A stretch of DNA of 64,000 nucleotides from Pseudomonas sp. Os17 (GCF_001547895.1 NZ_AP014627.1:4219501-4283500); one strand, 5' to 3'. Positions 22,430-31,168 are shown, counted from the stretch's first letter. The notes: generated from the letters alone by a model not told the origin. A program made the numbers and translations.

Positions 22430-22464
22430 TTGACTTAGTAAGGCGCCAAGATAAACTGCGCCTT
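22430..22464 (+). promoter_or_regulatory. Promoter and operator-like palindrome directly abutting the marR start codon
   Basis: A -35-like TTGACT (22430-22435) is followed after 16 bp by a -10-like TAAACT (22452-22457). A perfect inverted repeat, AAGGCGC (22440-22446) and GCGCCTT (22458-22464), 11 bp apart, spans the -10 element and ends exactly one base before the ATG at 22465. Transcription would begin at or within a base or two of the ATG, so the message could be leaderless, and there is no ribosome-binding sequence. The layout fits autorepression by the MarR protein. This is read from the bases only. Confidence 0.55.
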
Positions 22465-22977
22465 ATGAATATTTTAGAGAACAAACATCACATCATGCTG
22501 CAGGCACTGGAGAACATTTCTCCCGACGCTCGCGAGAGCGTCAGACTGTGCTTCGAACTGCTTTCGGCCGCAGCGACCATCAACCGCGTCTGTGCTGTAC
22601 GGCTTGCCCGCTACAGCCTTTCAGAGGGGCGCTTCGTGATCATGCTGACCCTCAAGAGTGCGGGCGGGAAACTCTCGCCACTGGAACTCGCGACGCGCTT
22701 GTCCATCACCACTGGCACCGTGACCGGACTGCTCGATGGCCTGCAAGGCGATGGTTTCATCAAGCGCAAGCCAGACCCGACGGATCGACGCAAGCTGATC
22801 ATCAACCTGACCGCGGAAGGCAAGCAGGTGGTGGACGAAGTGTTCGCCGATCACACCGATTGGATCTGCAGCATTATCGAAGGCCTGAGCGCGGAACAAC
22901 GCCAGGCGCTGACTGAAGCGATCTATTGCATTTCTGCAAGCCCCGCCCTGGCACTGCAACCTCCTGACGGGGATTAG
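22465..22977 (+). CDS. MarR-family transcriptional regulator of the 22.4-32.5 kb operon
   Basis: 170 aa. The winged helix (LSPLELATRLSITTGTVTGLLDGLQGDGFIKRKPDPTDRRKLIINLTAEG, residues ~70-118, given in outline) is typical of MarR proteins, including the D-x-R-x-R-like wing (PTDRRKLI). The N-terminal and C-terminal helices form the dimer region. No ribosome-binding site precedes the ATG, which sits right after a 7+7 bp palindrome; leaderless translation is possible, or ATG 22495 may be used. It is the first gene of a co-directional series, so it likely controls the whole operon in response to a small phenolic or similar ligand, as MarR proteins commonly do. Confidence 0.85.
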   Translation: MNILENKHHIMLQALENISPDARESVRLCFELLSAAATINRVCAVRLARYSLSEGRFVIMLTLKSAGGKLSPLELATRLSITTGTVTGLLDGLQGDGFIKRKPDPTDRRKLIINLTAEGKQVVDEVFADHTDWICSIIEGLSAEQRQALTEAIYCISASPALALQPPDGD

Positions 22978-23018
22978 CGCCGGGCGTCAATGGTAGTAGC
23001 AACACATGGAGGTGACTG

Positions 23019-23948
23019 ATGTTGCAGAGTCAAAAGGTAATGACCAATTTCGGCAGGAAGCCGCGTCTTCACAGTAGCGTCGATACGCTCAGGCATAGCC
23101 TGGCCTCATTGGAGCGTTACATTCCTCCCCCGCTCTACCGCCACCTGTTTCTCACGCGCATCGCCCGCGCGCCCCTGGCCATCGAGGGCTTCGAGTTCCG
23201 CCCGATACAAAGCCTCTTCGAGCTGGAAGAAGCCCTGCGACTGGTCAATGAGAGTTATGCACGCCGGGGAATCTCCACCGTCTGCCGTGCCGGCATGCGT
23301 TTTTCTGCCTTTCACCTGCTACCTGGCACCACGACCTTCGTCGCGATCAAGGAACAGCAGGTCATCGGCACGGTGTCATTGATCGAAGACTCGATGCTGG
23401 GATTGCCGATGGAAGAAGTTCACGGCAACGAAGTCCTGCTGCAGCGTCTGTCGGGCCAGCGCCTGGCCGAAGTCGGGACCCTCGCGGTATCCGCGCATTA
23501 CCGTGGCAAGGGTGTGCCGCTGATGCTCTACAACGCGATGTTCCGATGGGCAATGCACTACCGCGGGATTGAAAAGCTGCTGATTGCCGTGCATCCCAGG
23601 GTCAGCTCCTTCTATCGCAAGGTGCTGTTCTTTTCGCCGATTGGCCGTGTGGAGCGCTACACCAAGCTCAACGACGCCCTTTCCCAGCCCTTGTCACTGG
23701 GGCTGGCAGACGCCCAGGACAGCTTCAAGAGCGTTTATCAGTCCTCCGGGGTCAAATTGGCGGTCGCGGGAAAGAGCACCAACTTCTTCGAATTTTTCTG
23801 CCAGCGCGACTTCGATGCGATTCGCCTGCCGGCCGATGCTGGCGTGCATCGCTGGCAGCAACAGGACGTGCTGATCCACATGGCCCGCTGCGGGGTCCAT
23901 GGCAGGCACCTGAGCAACCGCATCAAACGGGCGCTGGCCCTGGCGTAA
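23019..23948 (+). CDS. FeeM-like N-acyltransferase (N-acyl amino acid synthase family, GNAT fold)
   Basis: 309 aa, preceded by a strong GGAGGTGA ribosome-binding site. Residues ~60-225 match the FeeM-type N-acyl amino acid synthase domain: TTFVAIKEQQVIGTVSLIED (105-124), LGLPMEE (127-133), LAEVGTLAVSAHYRGKG (149-165) and IAVHPRVSSFYRKVLFF (189-205). Family members take a long-chain acyl group from an acyl carrier protein and join it to an amino acid or amine. The last ~80 residues are outside the domain and not recognised. No signal peptide or membrane segment. As the first enzyme of the operon it may load or mask the amine of a precursor; the substrate is unknown. Confidence 0.72.
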   Translation: MLQSQKVMTNFGRKPRLHSSVDTLRHSLASLERYIPPPLYRHLFLTRIARAPLAIEGFEFRPIQSLFELEEALRLVNESYARRGISTVCRAGMRFSAFHLLPGTTTFVAIKEQQVIGTVSLIEDSMLGLPMEEVHGNEVLLQRLSGQRLAEVGTLAVSAHYRGKGVPLMLYNAMFRWAMHYRGIEKLLIAVHPRVSSFYRKVLFFSPIGRVERYTKLNDALSQPLSLGLADAQDSFKSVYQSSGVKLAVAGKSTNFFEFFCQRDFDAIRLPADAGVHRWQQQDVLIHMARCGVHGRHLSNRIKRALALA

Positions 23949-23999
23949 ACACGCCCTTCCCCTGCCGAATTTCACACATCATTTCATGGAGGATGAGTC

Positions 24000-24866
24000 A
24001 TGGATACGGGATTGCTGCGGGCGATTTACAGAGAAATCACCACTAAACAGCCGTTCATTCGCACACCGGAACCGGAGCTGGTCATGGAGGCCCAGCCCAG
24101 CGTTGCGTCCTATGCCAACAGTGCCGGACAGGGCCAGGCCCTCTCTGGAACCTACCTGTATCACGCGGCGCAGATGTGCGCGCTGATCAAGCCCGGGGAC
24201 GTTGTCCTGGATATCGGCTGCGGGCCCGCCAGCCTGCTGCTGCAGGTGGCGCGACTCAACCCGCGGGCCGAATTCGTGGGGGTCGACCTATCAAGAAACA
24301 TGCTCGACATCGCCCGGGATTCGATTCGGCAACAAGGCATCGACAACGTTGAATTGATTGAGGACGACATGTCTCGCCTGGGCCGGATCGGCGACCGCAG
24401 TGTCGACGTGGTGATTTCCTCCATGGCCCTGCACCACCTGGCGAGCCTGGAACAGCTGGAGTCCACCTTCAGGAACATTGCCCGGGTGCTGCGTAACGAT
24501 CGCGCCATTTACCTGAATGACTTCGGGCGCCTGAAATCAACCGAATCGGTGGATTATTTCGTTCAGCGCGCCAGCGACGGCGCCGATCGGGAAACCCTGT
24601 TGGACTACCGCCACTCGCTGTTGGCGGCCTTCTCCCTGGAAGAGTTCCAGACGCTGGCGGCCAGCTACCTGGGACCTTGCGCCAAGGTCTACAGCACGGC
24701 ACTGAGCCCATTGATGATGGTGATCCGCACGCCCAAGCGACGCTGCGTCAAGACCATGAAGCCGGAGTTCAAGCGCCGTTATGCCGCGCTGCCAGCCAGC
24801 CGCAGGGCCGATGTCCAACAACTGCGCCTGTTCCTGCGGTTGGGAGGGTTGGCCAGTGCTTTCTGA
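24000..24866 (+). CDS. SAM-dependent class I methyltransferase
   Basis: 288 aa, with GGAGGATGA just upstream of the ATG. Motif I is VVLDIGCGPASLL (68-80), the acidic motif II is VGVDLSRNMLDIARD (93-107), and ALHHLASLEQLESTFRNIARVLR is the usual methyltransferase 11/25 region. The last ~55 residues are Arg-rich and not assigned. It may methylate O, N or C of the operon's product. Its 3' end overlaps the next gene by 11 bases, so the two are translationally coupled. Confidence 0.85.
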   Translation: MDTGLLRAIYREITTKQPFIRTPEPELVMEAQPSVASYANSAGQGQALSGTYLYHAAQMCALIKPGDVVLDIGCGPASLLLQVARLNPRAEFVGVDLSRNMLDIARDSIRQQGIDNVELIEDDMSRLGRIGDRSVDVVISSMALHHLASLEQLESTFRNIARVLRNDRAIYLNDFGRLKSTESVDYFVQRASDGADRETLLDYRHSLLAAFSLEEFQTLAASYLGPCAKVYSTALSPLMMVIRTPKRRCVKTMKPEFKRRYAALPASRRADVQQLRLFLRLGGLASAF

Positions 24867-26499
24867 AAGCACCCGCCTGCAGGCCGCCCTGGAGCAGTGG
24901 CGCGACGTTCTGGGAGAGTCGCAGGTTCGCCTCGATCACGCCGGCATCGCCCACGTCCAGCACGACACCATGCATTCTCCGGCCTATGCCCAGGCGGTGA
25001 TCGCGCCCCTTTCCAGCGAGCAAGTGGCGGCCTGTGTGGCCATTGCCCACCGGCACCGCATCGCCTTGCACCCCATCAGTACCGGTAACAACTGGGGCTA
25101 CGGTTGTGCCGCGACCGGTCGCGAGCACTGCGTCGTCATGGATTTGTCGGGCATGACGCGGATTCTGTCGTTCGACCAGGAGCTCTCAGTCGTCACACTC
25201 GAGCCCGGCGTTACCCAAGGCGCGCTGGCGCAATACCTGCAAGAACGTGGCCTGCCCTACCTGACCCCGGTAACCGGCGCCGGTCCCTCTTGCAGCCTGC
25301 TGGGCAACGCTCTGGAACGGGGTTACGGGATTACTCCGCAGACCGACCACTTCCAAGCCGTCCTGGCCCTGGAGGCGGTGCTGCCCGACGGCCAGATCTA
25401 CCGCTCGCCGCTGTCGATGGGAGCCGCCAGTCCGTGTTTCAAATGGGGCGTGGGCCCCTATCTGGACGGCCTGTTCAGCCAGAGCGGGTTGGGCATCGTG
25501 ACCCAGATGAGCCTCGCCCTGGTGAGAAAACCCCAGGTCATTCAGCCGTTCTATTTCTGGATCGAAGACCCGGCCAGGCTTGGCCCGGCGCTGGAGGGTG
25601 TGCGGCGCATCCTCGAACAGGCCCAGGGCCAGGTGGGCGGCATCAACCTCATGAACCGCACTCGCCTGCTGACCATGGCCAGTGAAGGCCAGGGCCTCGC
25701 CGGACGCTCCGGCGAACAACTGCGCCAGGCCGCCGATAGCCTGGGGCTGCCGGCCTGGATGGGGGTTGGCTCGATCTATTGCCACCCGGACCAGCACGCA
25801 TCGCTCAAGCGCATGATCCGGCGCGAACTCAAGGGCTTTGCCGATCGCTCGATGTTCAAGACCCGGCGCCAGTTGAGCCTGGCACACGGCCTGTTGCAGC
25901 GGCTGCCGGGGAGTTGGGCGCGGCGCTGGCAGCGGACCCTGGAAAAGATGTTGCTCGGCGTTGAACTGATGGAAGGGCGTCCCAACGAAGTCGCCCTGCC
26001 GCTGGCCTACAGCGCCGGAGCCAAACCGCCTCCCGGGCCAGGATTGAACCCCGCGCGCGACCACTGCGGGCTGATCTGGTACGCCCCGGTACTGCCGTTC
26101 AAGAAGCAACTGATCGAAGACTTCCTGCACGCCATGAGCGAGCAGTGCCAGGCGCAGGACATGCTCTGCCCGATCACCCTGACCACGCTCTCGACCCGGG
26201 CCATTGACTGCACCGTGCCATTGCTGTTTGCACGCAGCGACCCTCAGGCATCCGCACGGGCCCATGACTGCTATCGGCAACTGTTCCAACTGGGCAAGGC
26301 TCGGGGGATCGTGCCCTATCGCGTCCCGGTGGCATTCATGCCGTTGCTGGCGGACCGGCAACAACCCGCCTGGCAGCTGGGGGCTCGCCTCAAGCACGCC
26401 CTTGATCCCCATCATCTGCTCTCGCCAGGCCGCTACTGCCTGCCTGCCGACACCCGAGCGCCCCTTGCCAACCCCGAGCCGGTAGCCTGCCATGAGTGA
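24856..26499 (+). CDS. FAD-dependent oxidase/dehydrogenase, vanillyl-alcohol oxidase / p-cresol methylhydroxylase type
   Basis: 547 aa from a GTG at 24856 with GGGAGG nine bases upstream; the frame is open back to 24781, but that stretch is inside the methyltransferase gene. N-terminal PCMH-type FAD-binding domain: PISTGNNWGYG (residues 73-83), VVMDLSGMTRIL, VTLEPGVTQGALAQYL, GYGITPQTDHF and GPYLDGLFSQSGLGIVTQM. C-terminal substrate domain ends in ALDPHHLLSPGRY, the usual close of this family. Members oxidise phenolic side chains or amines with FAD, sometimes covalently bound; which His or Tyr carries flavin cannot be told. Overlaps the next gene by 8 bases. Confidence 0.82.
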   Translation: MLSESTRLQAALEQWRDVLGESQVRLDHAGIAHVQHDTMHSPAYAQAVIAPLSSEQVAACVAIAHRHRIALHPISTGNNWGYGCAATGREHCVVMDLSGMTRILSFDQELSVVTLEPGVTQGALAQYLQERGLPYLTPVTGAGPSCSLLGNALERGYGITPQTDHFQAVLALEAVLPDGQIYRSPLSMGAASPCFKWGVGPYLDGLFSQSGLGIVTQMSLALVRKPQVIQPFYFWIEDPARLGPALEGVRRILEQAQGQVGGINLMNRTRLLTMASEGQGLAGRSGEQLRQAADSLGLPAWMGVGSIYCHPDQHASLKRMIRRELKGFADRSMFKTRRQLSLAHGLLQRLPGSWARRWQRTLEKMLLGVELMEGRPNEVALPLAYSAGAKPPPGPGLNPARDHCGLIWYAPVLPFKKQLIEDFLHAMSEQCQAQDMLCPITLTTLSTRAIDCTVPLLFARSDPQASARAHDCYRQLFQLGKARGIVPYRVPVAFMPLLADRQQPAWQLGARLKHALDPHHLLSPGRYCLPADTRAPLANPEPVACHE

Positions 26500-27256
26500 A
26501 GACACCACCCACCTGATCAATCAGGGACTGATCGAGACCCGCAACCTGGCGCAGTGCCTGGCCGTTGACCAGACCGCGCTGGCCACGGCCATTGCCGACC
26601 AGCTCGACGAGAGCCTGGGACAGGCGCTGGTCGCCGCCGCCCAGGCAACCGAGAAACAGGGCATTTCGAAAAGAGTCGCCGCCCTGGGGCTGGCTCTCGG
26701 GCAATGGCTGGAGCTCGCCGCACCGCCCGCGCGCCAACAGGCCTGGACCCTGTTGCAGGCCCATCCATCGGACACCGTGCGCAGTTGGGCGGCCTTCGCC
26801 AATGCCTACCGCGAACGCAATCAATCCCTGGCCACGGCGATCCAGAGCCAGCTGCACTTTGCCTGCGACAGCCACTTCGGCGTGCGCGAATGGGCCTGGA
26901 TCGCGTTGCGGCCCTTGCTCAGCCAGGACCTTGCGACGGCCCTGCCCCTGCTGCGCCAATACGCGCTCAGCGAAGACCCGCTGATCCGCCGCTTCAGCAT
27001 TGAGATCCTGCGCCCCCGAGGCGTCTGGTGCGAGCACATCGCCGCCCTCAAGAACACCCCGGAATTAGCCGAGCCGCTACTGATCCCGCTGCTCGCCGAA
27101 AGCCAGAAATACCCCCAGGACTCTGTCGCCAACTGGCTCAACGATGCCAGCAAGACGCGCCCGGACTGGGTTCGCCAGCTGTTTCAACGTTACCCACCCG
27201 ATTGCAAGGCCTCCCACAGGATTCACACCCGGGCTACCCGAAGCCTGTCTCACTAG
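26492..27256 (+). CDS. HEAT-repeat protein related to AlkC-type DNA alkylation-repair glycosylases
   Basis: 254 aa, nearly all helical HEAT-like repeats. Two blocks resemble the COG4335/AlkC family: IRRFSIEILRPRGVW (165-179; family form roughly VRRxxSEGxRPRLPW) and SVANWLNDASKTRPDWV (211-227; family form SVANNLNDISKDxPxxV), followed by HRIHTRATRSL. AlkC-like enzymes remove N3-alkylpurines from DNA. Here the SEGT segment reads IEIL, so activity may differ, and a role as a plain HEAT scaffold is possible. Its position inside a biosynthetic-looking operon, overlapping its neighbour, suggests self-protection against a DNA-alkylating product. That is inference. Confidence 0.65.
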   Translation: MSEDTTHLINQGLIETRNLAQCLAVDQTALATAIADQLDESLGQALVAAAQATEKQGISKRVAALGLALGQWLELAAPPARQQAWTLLQAHPSDTVRSWAAFANAYRERNQSLATAIQSQLHFACDSHFGVREWAWIALRPLLSQDLATALPLLRQYALSEDPLIRRFSIEILRPRGVWCEHIAALKNTPELAEPLLIPLLAESQKYPQDSVANWLNDASKTRPDWVRQLFQRYPPDCKASHRIHTRATRSLSH

Positions 27257-27272
27257 AAAAAAGGAGTTACGC

Positions 27273-27914
27273 ATGTCTCTCAAGGAAAAGCTGCAAGGCG
27301 CAAAACAGCAGATGGCCGAACAACTGCCGGGCGAGATCCTGCAGAAGTTCGCGGCCTCACTGCAGGCACTGGTCGACAGCGGCCTGGCAGCCAAGGCCCT
27401 GAAAGCCCGGGACAAGGCGCCGCTGGCGGTGCTCAAGGACCCGGATGGCCAGGATGTCGACCTGCGCCAGCTGCTCGACAAGGGCCCCCTGGTACTGGTG
27501 TTCTACCGCGGCCTGTGGTGCCCGTTCTGCAACCTGGCCTTGAGCGCCTACCAACAGATGGTCGGCGACCTGGCAGCCTCCGGCGCCACCCTGGTCGCGG
27601 TATCGGCGCAGACACCGCAATCCTCGGCCAAGACCCGTGAGGCGCTGGGCATTCGCTACTTGCTGCTCAGCGACCCGGAAAACCGCCTGGCCAAGCAATA
27701 CGGCATCGTCTTCAAGCTTGAGGATGAACTGGACGCGGTCTACCGCTCGCTGGGCGCCGACTTGAAAGTCTTCAACGGCTCGGATGCCCTGACGCTGCCA
27801 ATGGCCAGCGCCTTCGTGATCGGCCAGGACGGGGTGATTCGCCACGCCTTTGTCAATGTCGACTACTCGGAACGCGTCGAACCCGCGACCCTGATCGAGG
27901 CTGCTGGCCGCTAA
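27273..27914 (+). CDS. Peroxiredoxin-like protein (AhpC/TSA family, thioredoxin fold)
   Basis: 213 aa from ATG 27273, with AAGGAG seven bases upstream; the longer frame from 27144 overlaps the previous gene and is not needed. The core has FYRGLWCPFCNLALSAYQQM with C83 and C86 (CxxC), then GATLVAVSAQTPQSSAKTRE, and LLSDPENRLAKQYGIVF, matching the AhpC/TSA-type peroxiredoxin-like group. It probably reduces peroxides or other reactive species. In this operon it may protect the flavin enzymes or cell from H2O2 made by the oxidase, or act on the product itself. Confidence 0.82.
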   Translation: MSLKEKLQGAKQQMAEQLPGEILQKFAASLQALVDSGLAAKALKARDKAPLAVLKDPDGQDVDLRQLLDKGPLVLVFYRGLWCPFCNLALSAYQQMVGDLAASGATLVAVSAQTPQSSAKTREALGIRYLLLSDPENRLAKQYGIVFKLEDELDAVYRSLGADLKVFNGSDALTLPMASAFVIGQDGVIRHAFVNVDYSERVEPATLIEAAGR

Positions 27915-27927
27915 ACCGTTCCCCCCC

Positions 27928-27953
27928 GGCCGAAGGCCGTCGCACCTTCGGCC
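27928..27953 (+). repeat. Intercistronic hairpin before the halogenase-like gene
   Basis: Perfect 9-bp stem GGCCGAAGG / CCTTCGGCC with an 8-nt loop, 14 bp after the peroxiredoxin stop. There is no T-tract. It may tune expression between the two halves of the operon (partial termination or mRNA stability). Confidence 0.5.
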
Positions 27954-27980
27954 CTCCCTATTTGTTCACGGACTGAGCCA

Positions 27981-29648
27981 ATGAAACGTATCGCTATCAT
28001 GGGGGCCGGCGTTGCCGGTCACCTGGCTGCCCTGTACTTCAAGAAACGCCTCCCCGGAGTCGAGGTCATCCTGATCGGCCGCCCGGATCGAAAGCGCCCG
28101 ATAGTGGGCGAGTCGACGGTTGAGTTGACCACCCACTTCTTCAAGGGCCTGGGACTGGGCAGCCTGCTGGAGGAGAAGCACTACCACAAGTACGGCCTGA
28201 CCTATTACCTGAAGCTGCGCAACAACCCGGAATGCCGCAACTATGTGGTGCATGAGGCGCCGGGGGTGATTCGCATGCCGGCCTACAACCTCAACCGGTT
28301 CAGTTTCGACCGGGACCTGCGGCGGATCGTCGACGAGCATCAAGTGCAGATGATCGAGGCCGACGTCAGCGCGGTGGACCTGCACCAGGGCGAGCATGCC
28401 ACTCACCTGCTGACCTTGCGCAGCGACAGCGACGCGCACCAGCAACTGACCGCGGACTGGATCGTCGACGCCACCGGACGCAACCGCTTCATGGCCAAGA
28501 AGCTCAAGCTGCACAAGGAACCCACCTACCAGCGCAGCACCTTCTGGTTCCGCCTCAAGGACTTCGACCGCACCCTGCTGTCCAACATCAACATCCACAA
28601 GGTCAAGCACCACTGCTACGACCCCTACTACGTCACCCATCACTTCTACGGGAAGGGCTACTGGATCTGGATGATCCCGATGCGCAGCGACGATGGCAAA
28701 GACATGATCAGCATCGGCATCACCTACCGCCCGGACATGATCGAGCAGAAGATCAGCACCCTTGAACAGTTCACCGACAAGGTCATGGCCGATCATCCGG
28801 TGATCACCGAACTGATCGCCAGCGGCCAGGTGGTCGATGCCCACGCCATGTACAACTACATGTATGAAGCCCAGCAGTACTACTCCACCGACGGCTGGTT
28901 CCTGCTCGGCGACGCCGCGTTCACCTTCGATCCGGCCAACAGCGCCGGGCTGGCCTATGTGGCACAGCAGATTCCGCAGATCGCGGCCATGATCGAAAAG
29001 GACCTCCATGCCAGCTTGACCCCGGCCTACGTCAACTGCCTGGAGTCTCACATTCAGGCGCAACTGGCGCTGCAGGACACCTGGAGCAAATGGTACGAGG
29101 TCATGGACGACCCGTTCATGATGGGCTGGACCCTGTTGTTCGCCAACATGGCCTACTTCCACGTCGTGCTGCCGATGTATATGACCGGCGACTTCCTCGA
29201 CGGGCACCAGGCCCAGCAGTTTGCCGACCTGCTGCCGCGCTACCCCCGGGAGTTGCAGCCTTCTCCCCTGCCCTTTGCCTGCCTGCTGCAGGAAGTCCGC
29301 CGTTCCAACCCGGGCCTGAGCCCGGAGATGATGCCGAACCTGTACTCGCGCACCATCAACTTCGACCTGTACAAAGCCGAACATCGCGCCCGGCCGCTGT
29401 ATGCCGCGCATTACTACCTGCGTTCGGCCGCACTGCGGGTCCGCCTGATGAAGATGGTCAAGTGGTCAGCGACGCCGCGGCACTTGAAACTGTTGCTGCG
29501 CCACAGCTGCGGCGTGGTGCAGGATCTGGCGCGGTCTCTGAGCCTGAGGCTCAAGCCCTCGCTGTTCTACAAATATGGCGAGTCGCCGGAACTGCTGAAG
29601 TCGCCCTTTGGCAATGACGGCGGTTTTCTCGATCTGGCCCGCCATTGA
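27981..29648 (+). CDS. Flavin-dependent halogenase-like monooxygenase (tryptophan-halogenase family)
   Basis: 555 aa. N-terminal FAD fingerprint IMGAGVAGHLAALYF (residues 6-20, GxGxxG). GEST at 43-46 and K70 (YHKYGLTYYL) align with the halogenase GExT...K region, whose Lys is needed for halogen transfer. W228-I-W-M-I-P233 is an exact WxWxIP motif, the usual mark of flavin halogenases, and GDAAFTFDPANSAGLAY (310-326) is the second FAD contact. The C-terminal ~170 residues are more divergent and helical. Related proteins without halogenating activity exist, so hydroxylation or another oxidation is possible; a separate flavin reductase was not found here. Overlaps the next gene by one base (TGATG). 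Confidence 0.75.
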   Translation: MKRIAIMGAGVAGHLAALYFKKRLPGVEVILIGRPDRKRPIVGESTVELTTHFFKGLGLGSLLEEKHYHKYGLTYYLKLRNNPECRNYVVHEAPGVIRMPAYNLNRFSFDRDLRRIVDEHQVQMIEADVSAVDLHQGEHATHLLTLRSDSDAHQQLTADWIVDATGRNRFMAKKLKLHKEPTYQRSTFWFRLKDFDRTLLSNINIHKVKHHCYDPYYVTHHFYGKGYWIWMIPMRSDDGKDMISIGITYRPDMIEQKISTLEQFTDKVMADHPVITELIASGQVVDAHAMYNYMYEAQQYYSTDGWFLLGDAAFTFDPANSAGLAYVAQQIPQIAAMIEKDLHASLTPAYVNCLESHIQAQLALQDTWSKWYEVMDDPFMMGWTLLFANMAYFHVVLPMYMTGDFLDGHQAQQFADLLPRYPRELQPSPLPFACLLQEVRRSNPGLSPEMMPNLYSRTINFDLYKAEHRARPLYAAHYYLRSAALRVRLMKMVKWSATPRHLKLLLRHSCGVVQDLARSLSLRLKPSLFYKYGESPELLKSPFGNDGGFLDLARH

Positions 29649-31159
29649 TGTCCGCGCTGACGCCGTCGGCCTCCTGCGGCCGCCCGCCCGCGTTGCTGGA
29701 GCTGAGCGCGGTACAACTGGCGCACCTGATCAAGCGCAAGGACATCTCGCCGGTCGAACTGGTGGAACAGTCCATCGAGCGCTGCCAAGAGATCCAGGCC
29801 CTGTGCAACCCGATAGCGGTCGAACTCTACCGCTGCGCCCGTAGCGCTGCGCGTCGGGCAGAAGCTGATGTCTTGCGGGGCCACCCCCTGGGACGCTTGC
29901 ATGGAGTGCCCTTCTCGATCAAGGAAGGCCTGGGGCTCGCGGGGTGGCCACAGACCTGCGGCTCGACCTTGCGTCGGCAGGTTACGGCCTCCTCGACGGC
30001 CACGGTTGCCCAGCGCCTGATCAGCGCGGGGGGCATTCCCGTGGCGCTGGGCAACCAGGCGGAGATGGCCCTGTGGCCGGAAACCGACAATCTGCTCTAT
30101 GGCCGCACGCTCAACCCGTATCGCGCCTCGCGCACCGCCGGAGGCAGCAGCGGCGGCGATGCGGTCATGGTGGCCAGCGCCTGCGTGCCCTTTGCCCTCG
30201 GCACCGATGGCGCTGGCTCAGTGCGCATTCCCGCCGCGTTCAATGGGGTCTTCGGTCTCAAGCCATCGCGCGGCCTGGTGCCCTTGAGCGGTCATTTGCC
30301 ACTGGACGAGCGTGGTCGCGAGCAAGCGAACGCGCAGGCGGTATCCGCTCATTTTGCGGCTGGCCCACTGTGCCGACATGCCGAGGACTTGAGCGAAGTC
30401 CTGCAGATCATCGCCGGGCCCGATGGCATCGACCGCAATATCCATTCGCGGTTTGCGCCCGTTGCCGAACCCGCGCGCCTGAGGCGGGTACACCTGTACC
30501 TGCCTGAGAGGATGAAATGGAGCAGCCCGGTGTCCGAGGCTGTCTCCCAGGCCTTGAACGACGCCGGGCAATGCCTGGCCAGCCAGGGCGCCACGCTGCA
30601 TGCCTGGCAGGAACCGGGCATGCACAACGCCTTTTTCATCTGGCTGGCGGTGCTCAAGCTTGAGGCGCAGGTCCGCCTGGCGGACTACCTGGGCGATGGG
30701 CAGCCGCTGAGCTATTGGCAGGCAGCCCGCGCCAGCCTTGCAGGGCGTGCGCGACATGCTACGGGGCCGTTGCTGGCGACCTGGCTGGACAGTGTCGGCG
30801 ACGCCCTGGGCAATCCGGGGCTGGGACGTTTTCTTGCCCAGCGCGATCACTTGCAACGAGCCTTCGCCGAGCTCTTCGACGGCCATAGCGTGCTGCTGAT
30901 GCCCGTCACGCCAGGCGTCGCGCCGGAACACGGGCATGCCCTCAAGCGCCCCTTAGACGTTGCTTACTGCGCCCTGTTCAACGCCCTGGGCCTGCCGGCC
31001 CTCAGCGTGCCAATGGGGCGCCTGGATCAAGGTTGCCCGGTGGCCGTGCAATTGGTCGCCGGACCCGGCCAGGACGCTTTGCTGCTGGACGCCGCAGTAT
31101 TTCTGCAAACTCAGTTTGGTGGCTGGCTCAAGCCAGCGCTTTCACACTTCAAGGGATAG
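29648..31159 (+). CDS. Amidase-signature-family hydrolase
   Basis: 503 aa; ATG 29648 overlaps the halogenase stop. The Ser-cisSer-Lys triad is visible: K92 in GVPFSIKEG, GGSSGG at 165-170 (Ser167/168), and nucleophile S191 in GTDGAGSVRIPAAFNGVFGLKPSRG. Length and core match AtzF/GatA/FAAH-type amidases that cleave carboxamides. No signal peptide, so cytosolic. In an operon that also encodes an N-acyltransferase, the amidase could remove an acyl mask or open an amide in a late step. The C-terminal segment ends with FNALGLPALSVPMG, typical of the family. Confidence 0.85.
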   Translation: MSALTPSASCGRPPALLELSAVQLAHLIKRKDISPVELVEQSIERCQEIQALCNPIAVELYRCARSAARRAEADVLRGHPLGRLHGVPFSIKEGLGLAGWPQTCGSTLRRQVTASSTATVAQRLISAGGIPVALGNQAEMALWPETDNLLYGRTLNPYRASRTAGGSSGGDAVMVASACVPFALGTDGAGSVRIPAAFNGVFGLKPSRGLVPLSGHLPLDERGREQANAQAVSAHFAAGPLCRHAEDLSEVLQIIAGPDGIDRNIHSRFAPVAEPARLRRVHLYLPERMKWSSPVSEAVSQALNDAGQCLASQGATLHAWQEPGMHNAFFIWLAVLKLEAQVRLADYLGDGQPLSYWQAARASLAGRARHATGPLLATWLDSVGDALGNPGLGRFLAQRDHLQRAFAELFDGHSVLLMPVTPGVAPEHGHALKRPLDVAYCALFNALGLPALSVPMGRLDQGCPVAVQLVAGPGQDALLLDAAVFLQTQFGGWLKPALSHFKG

Positions 31160-31168
31160 GAAGTCTCT

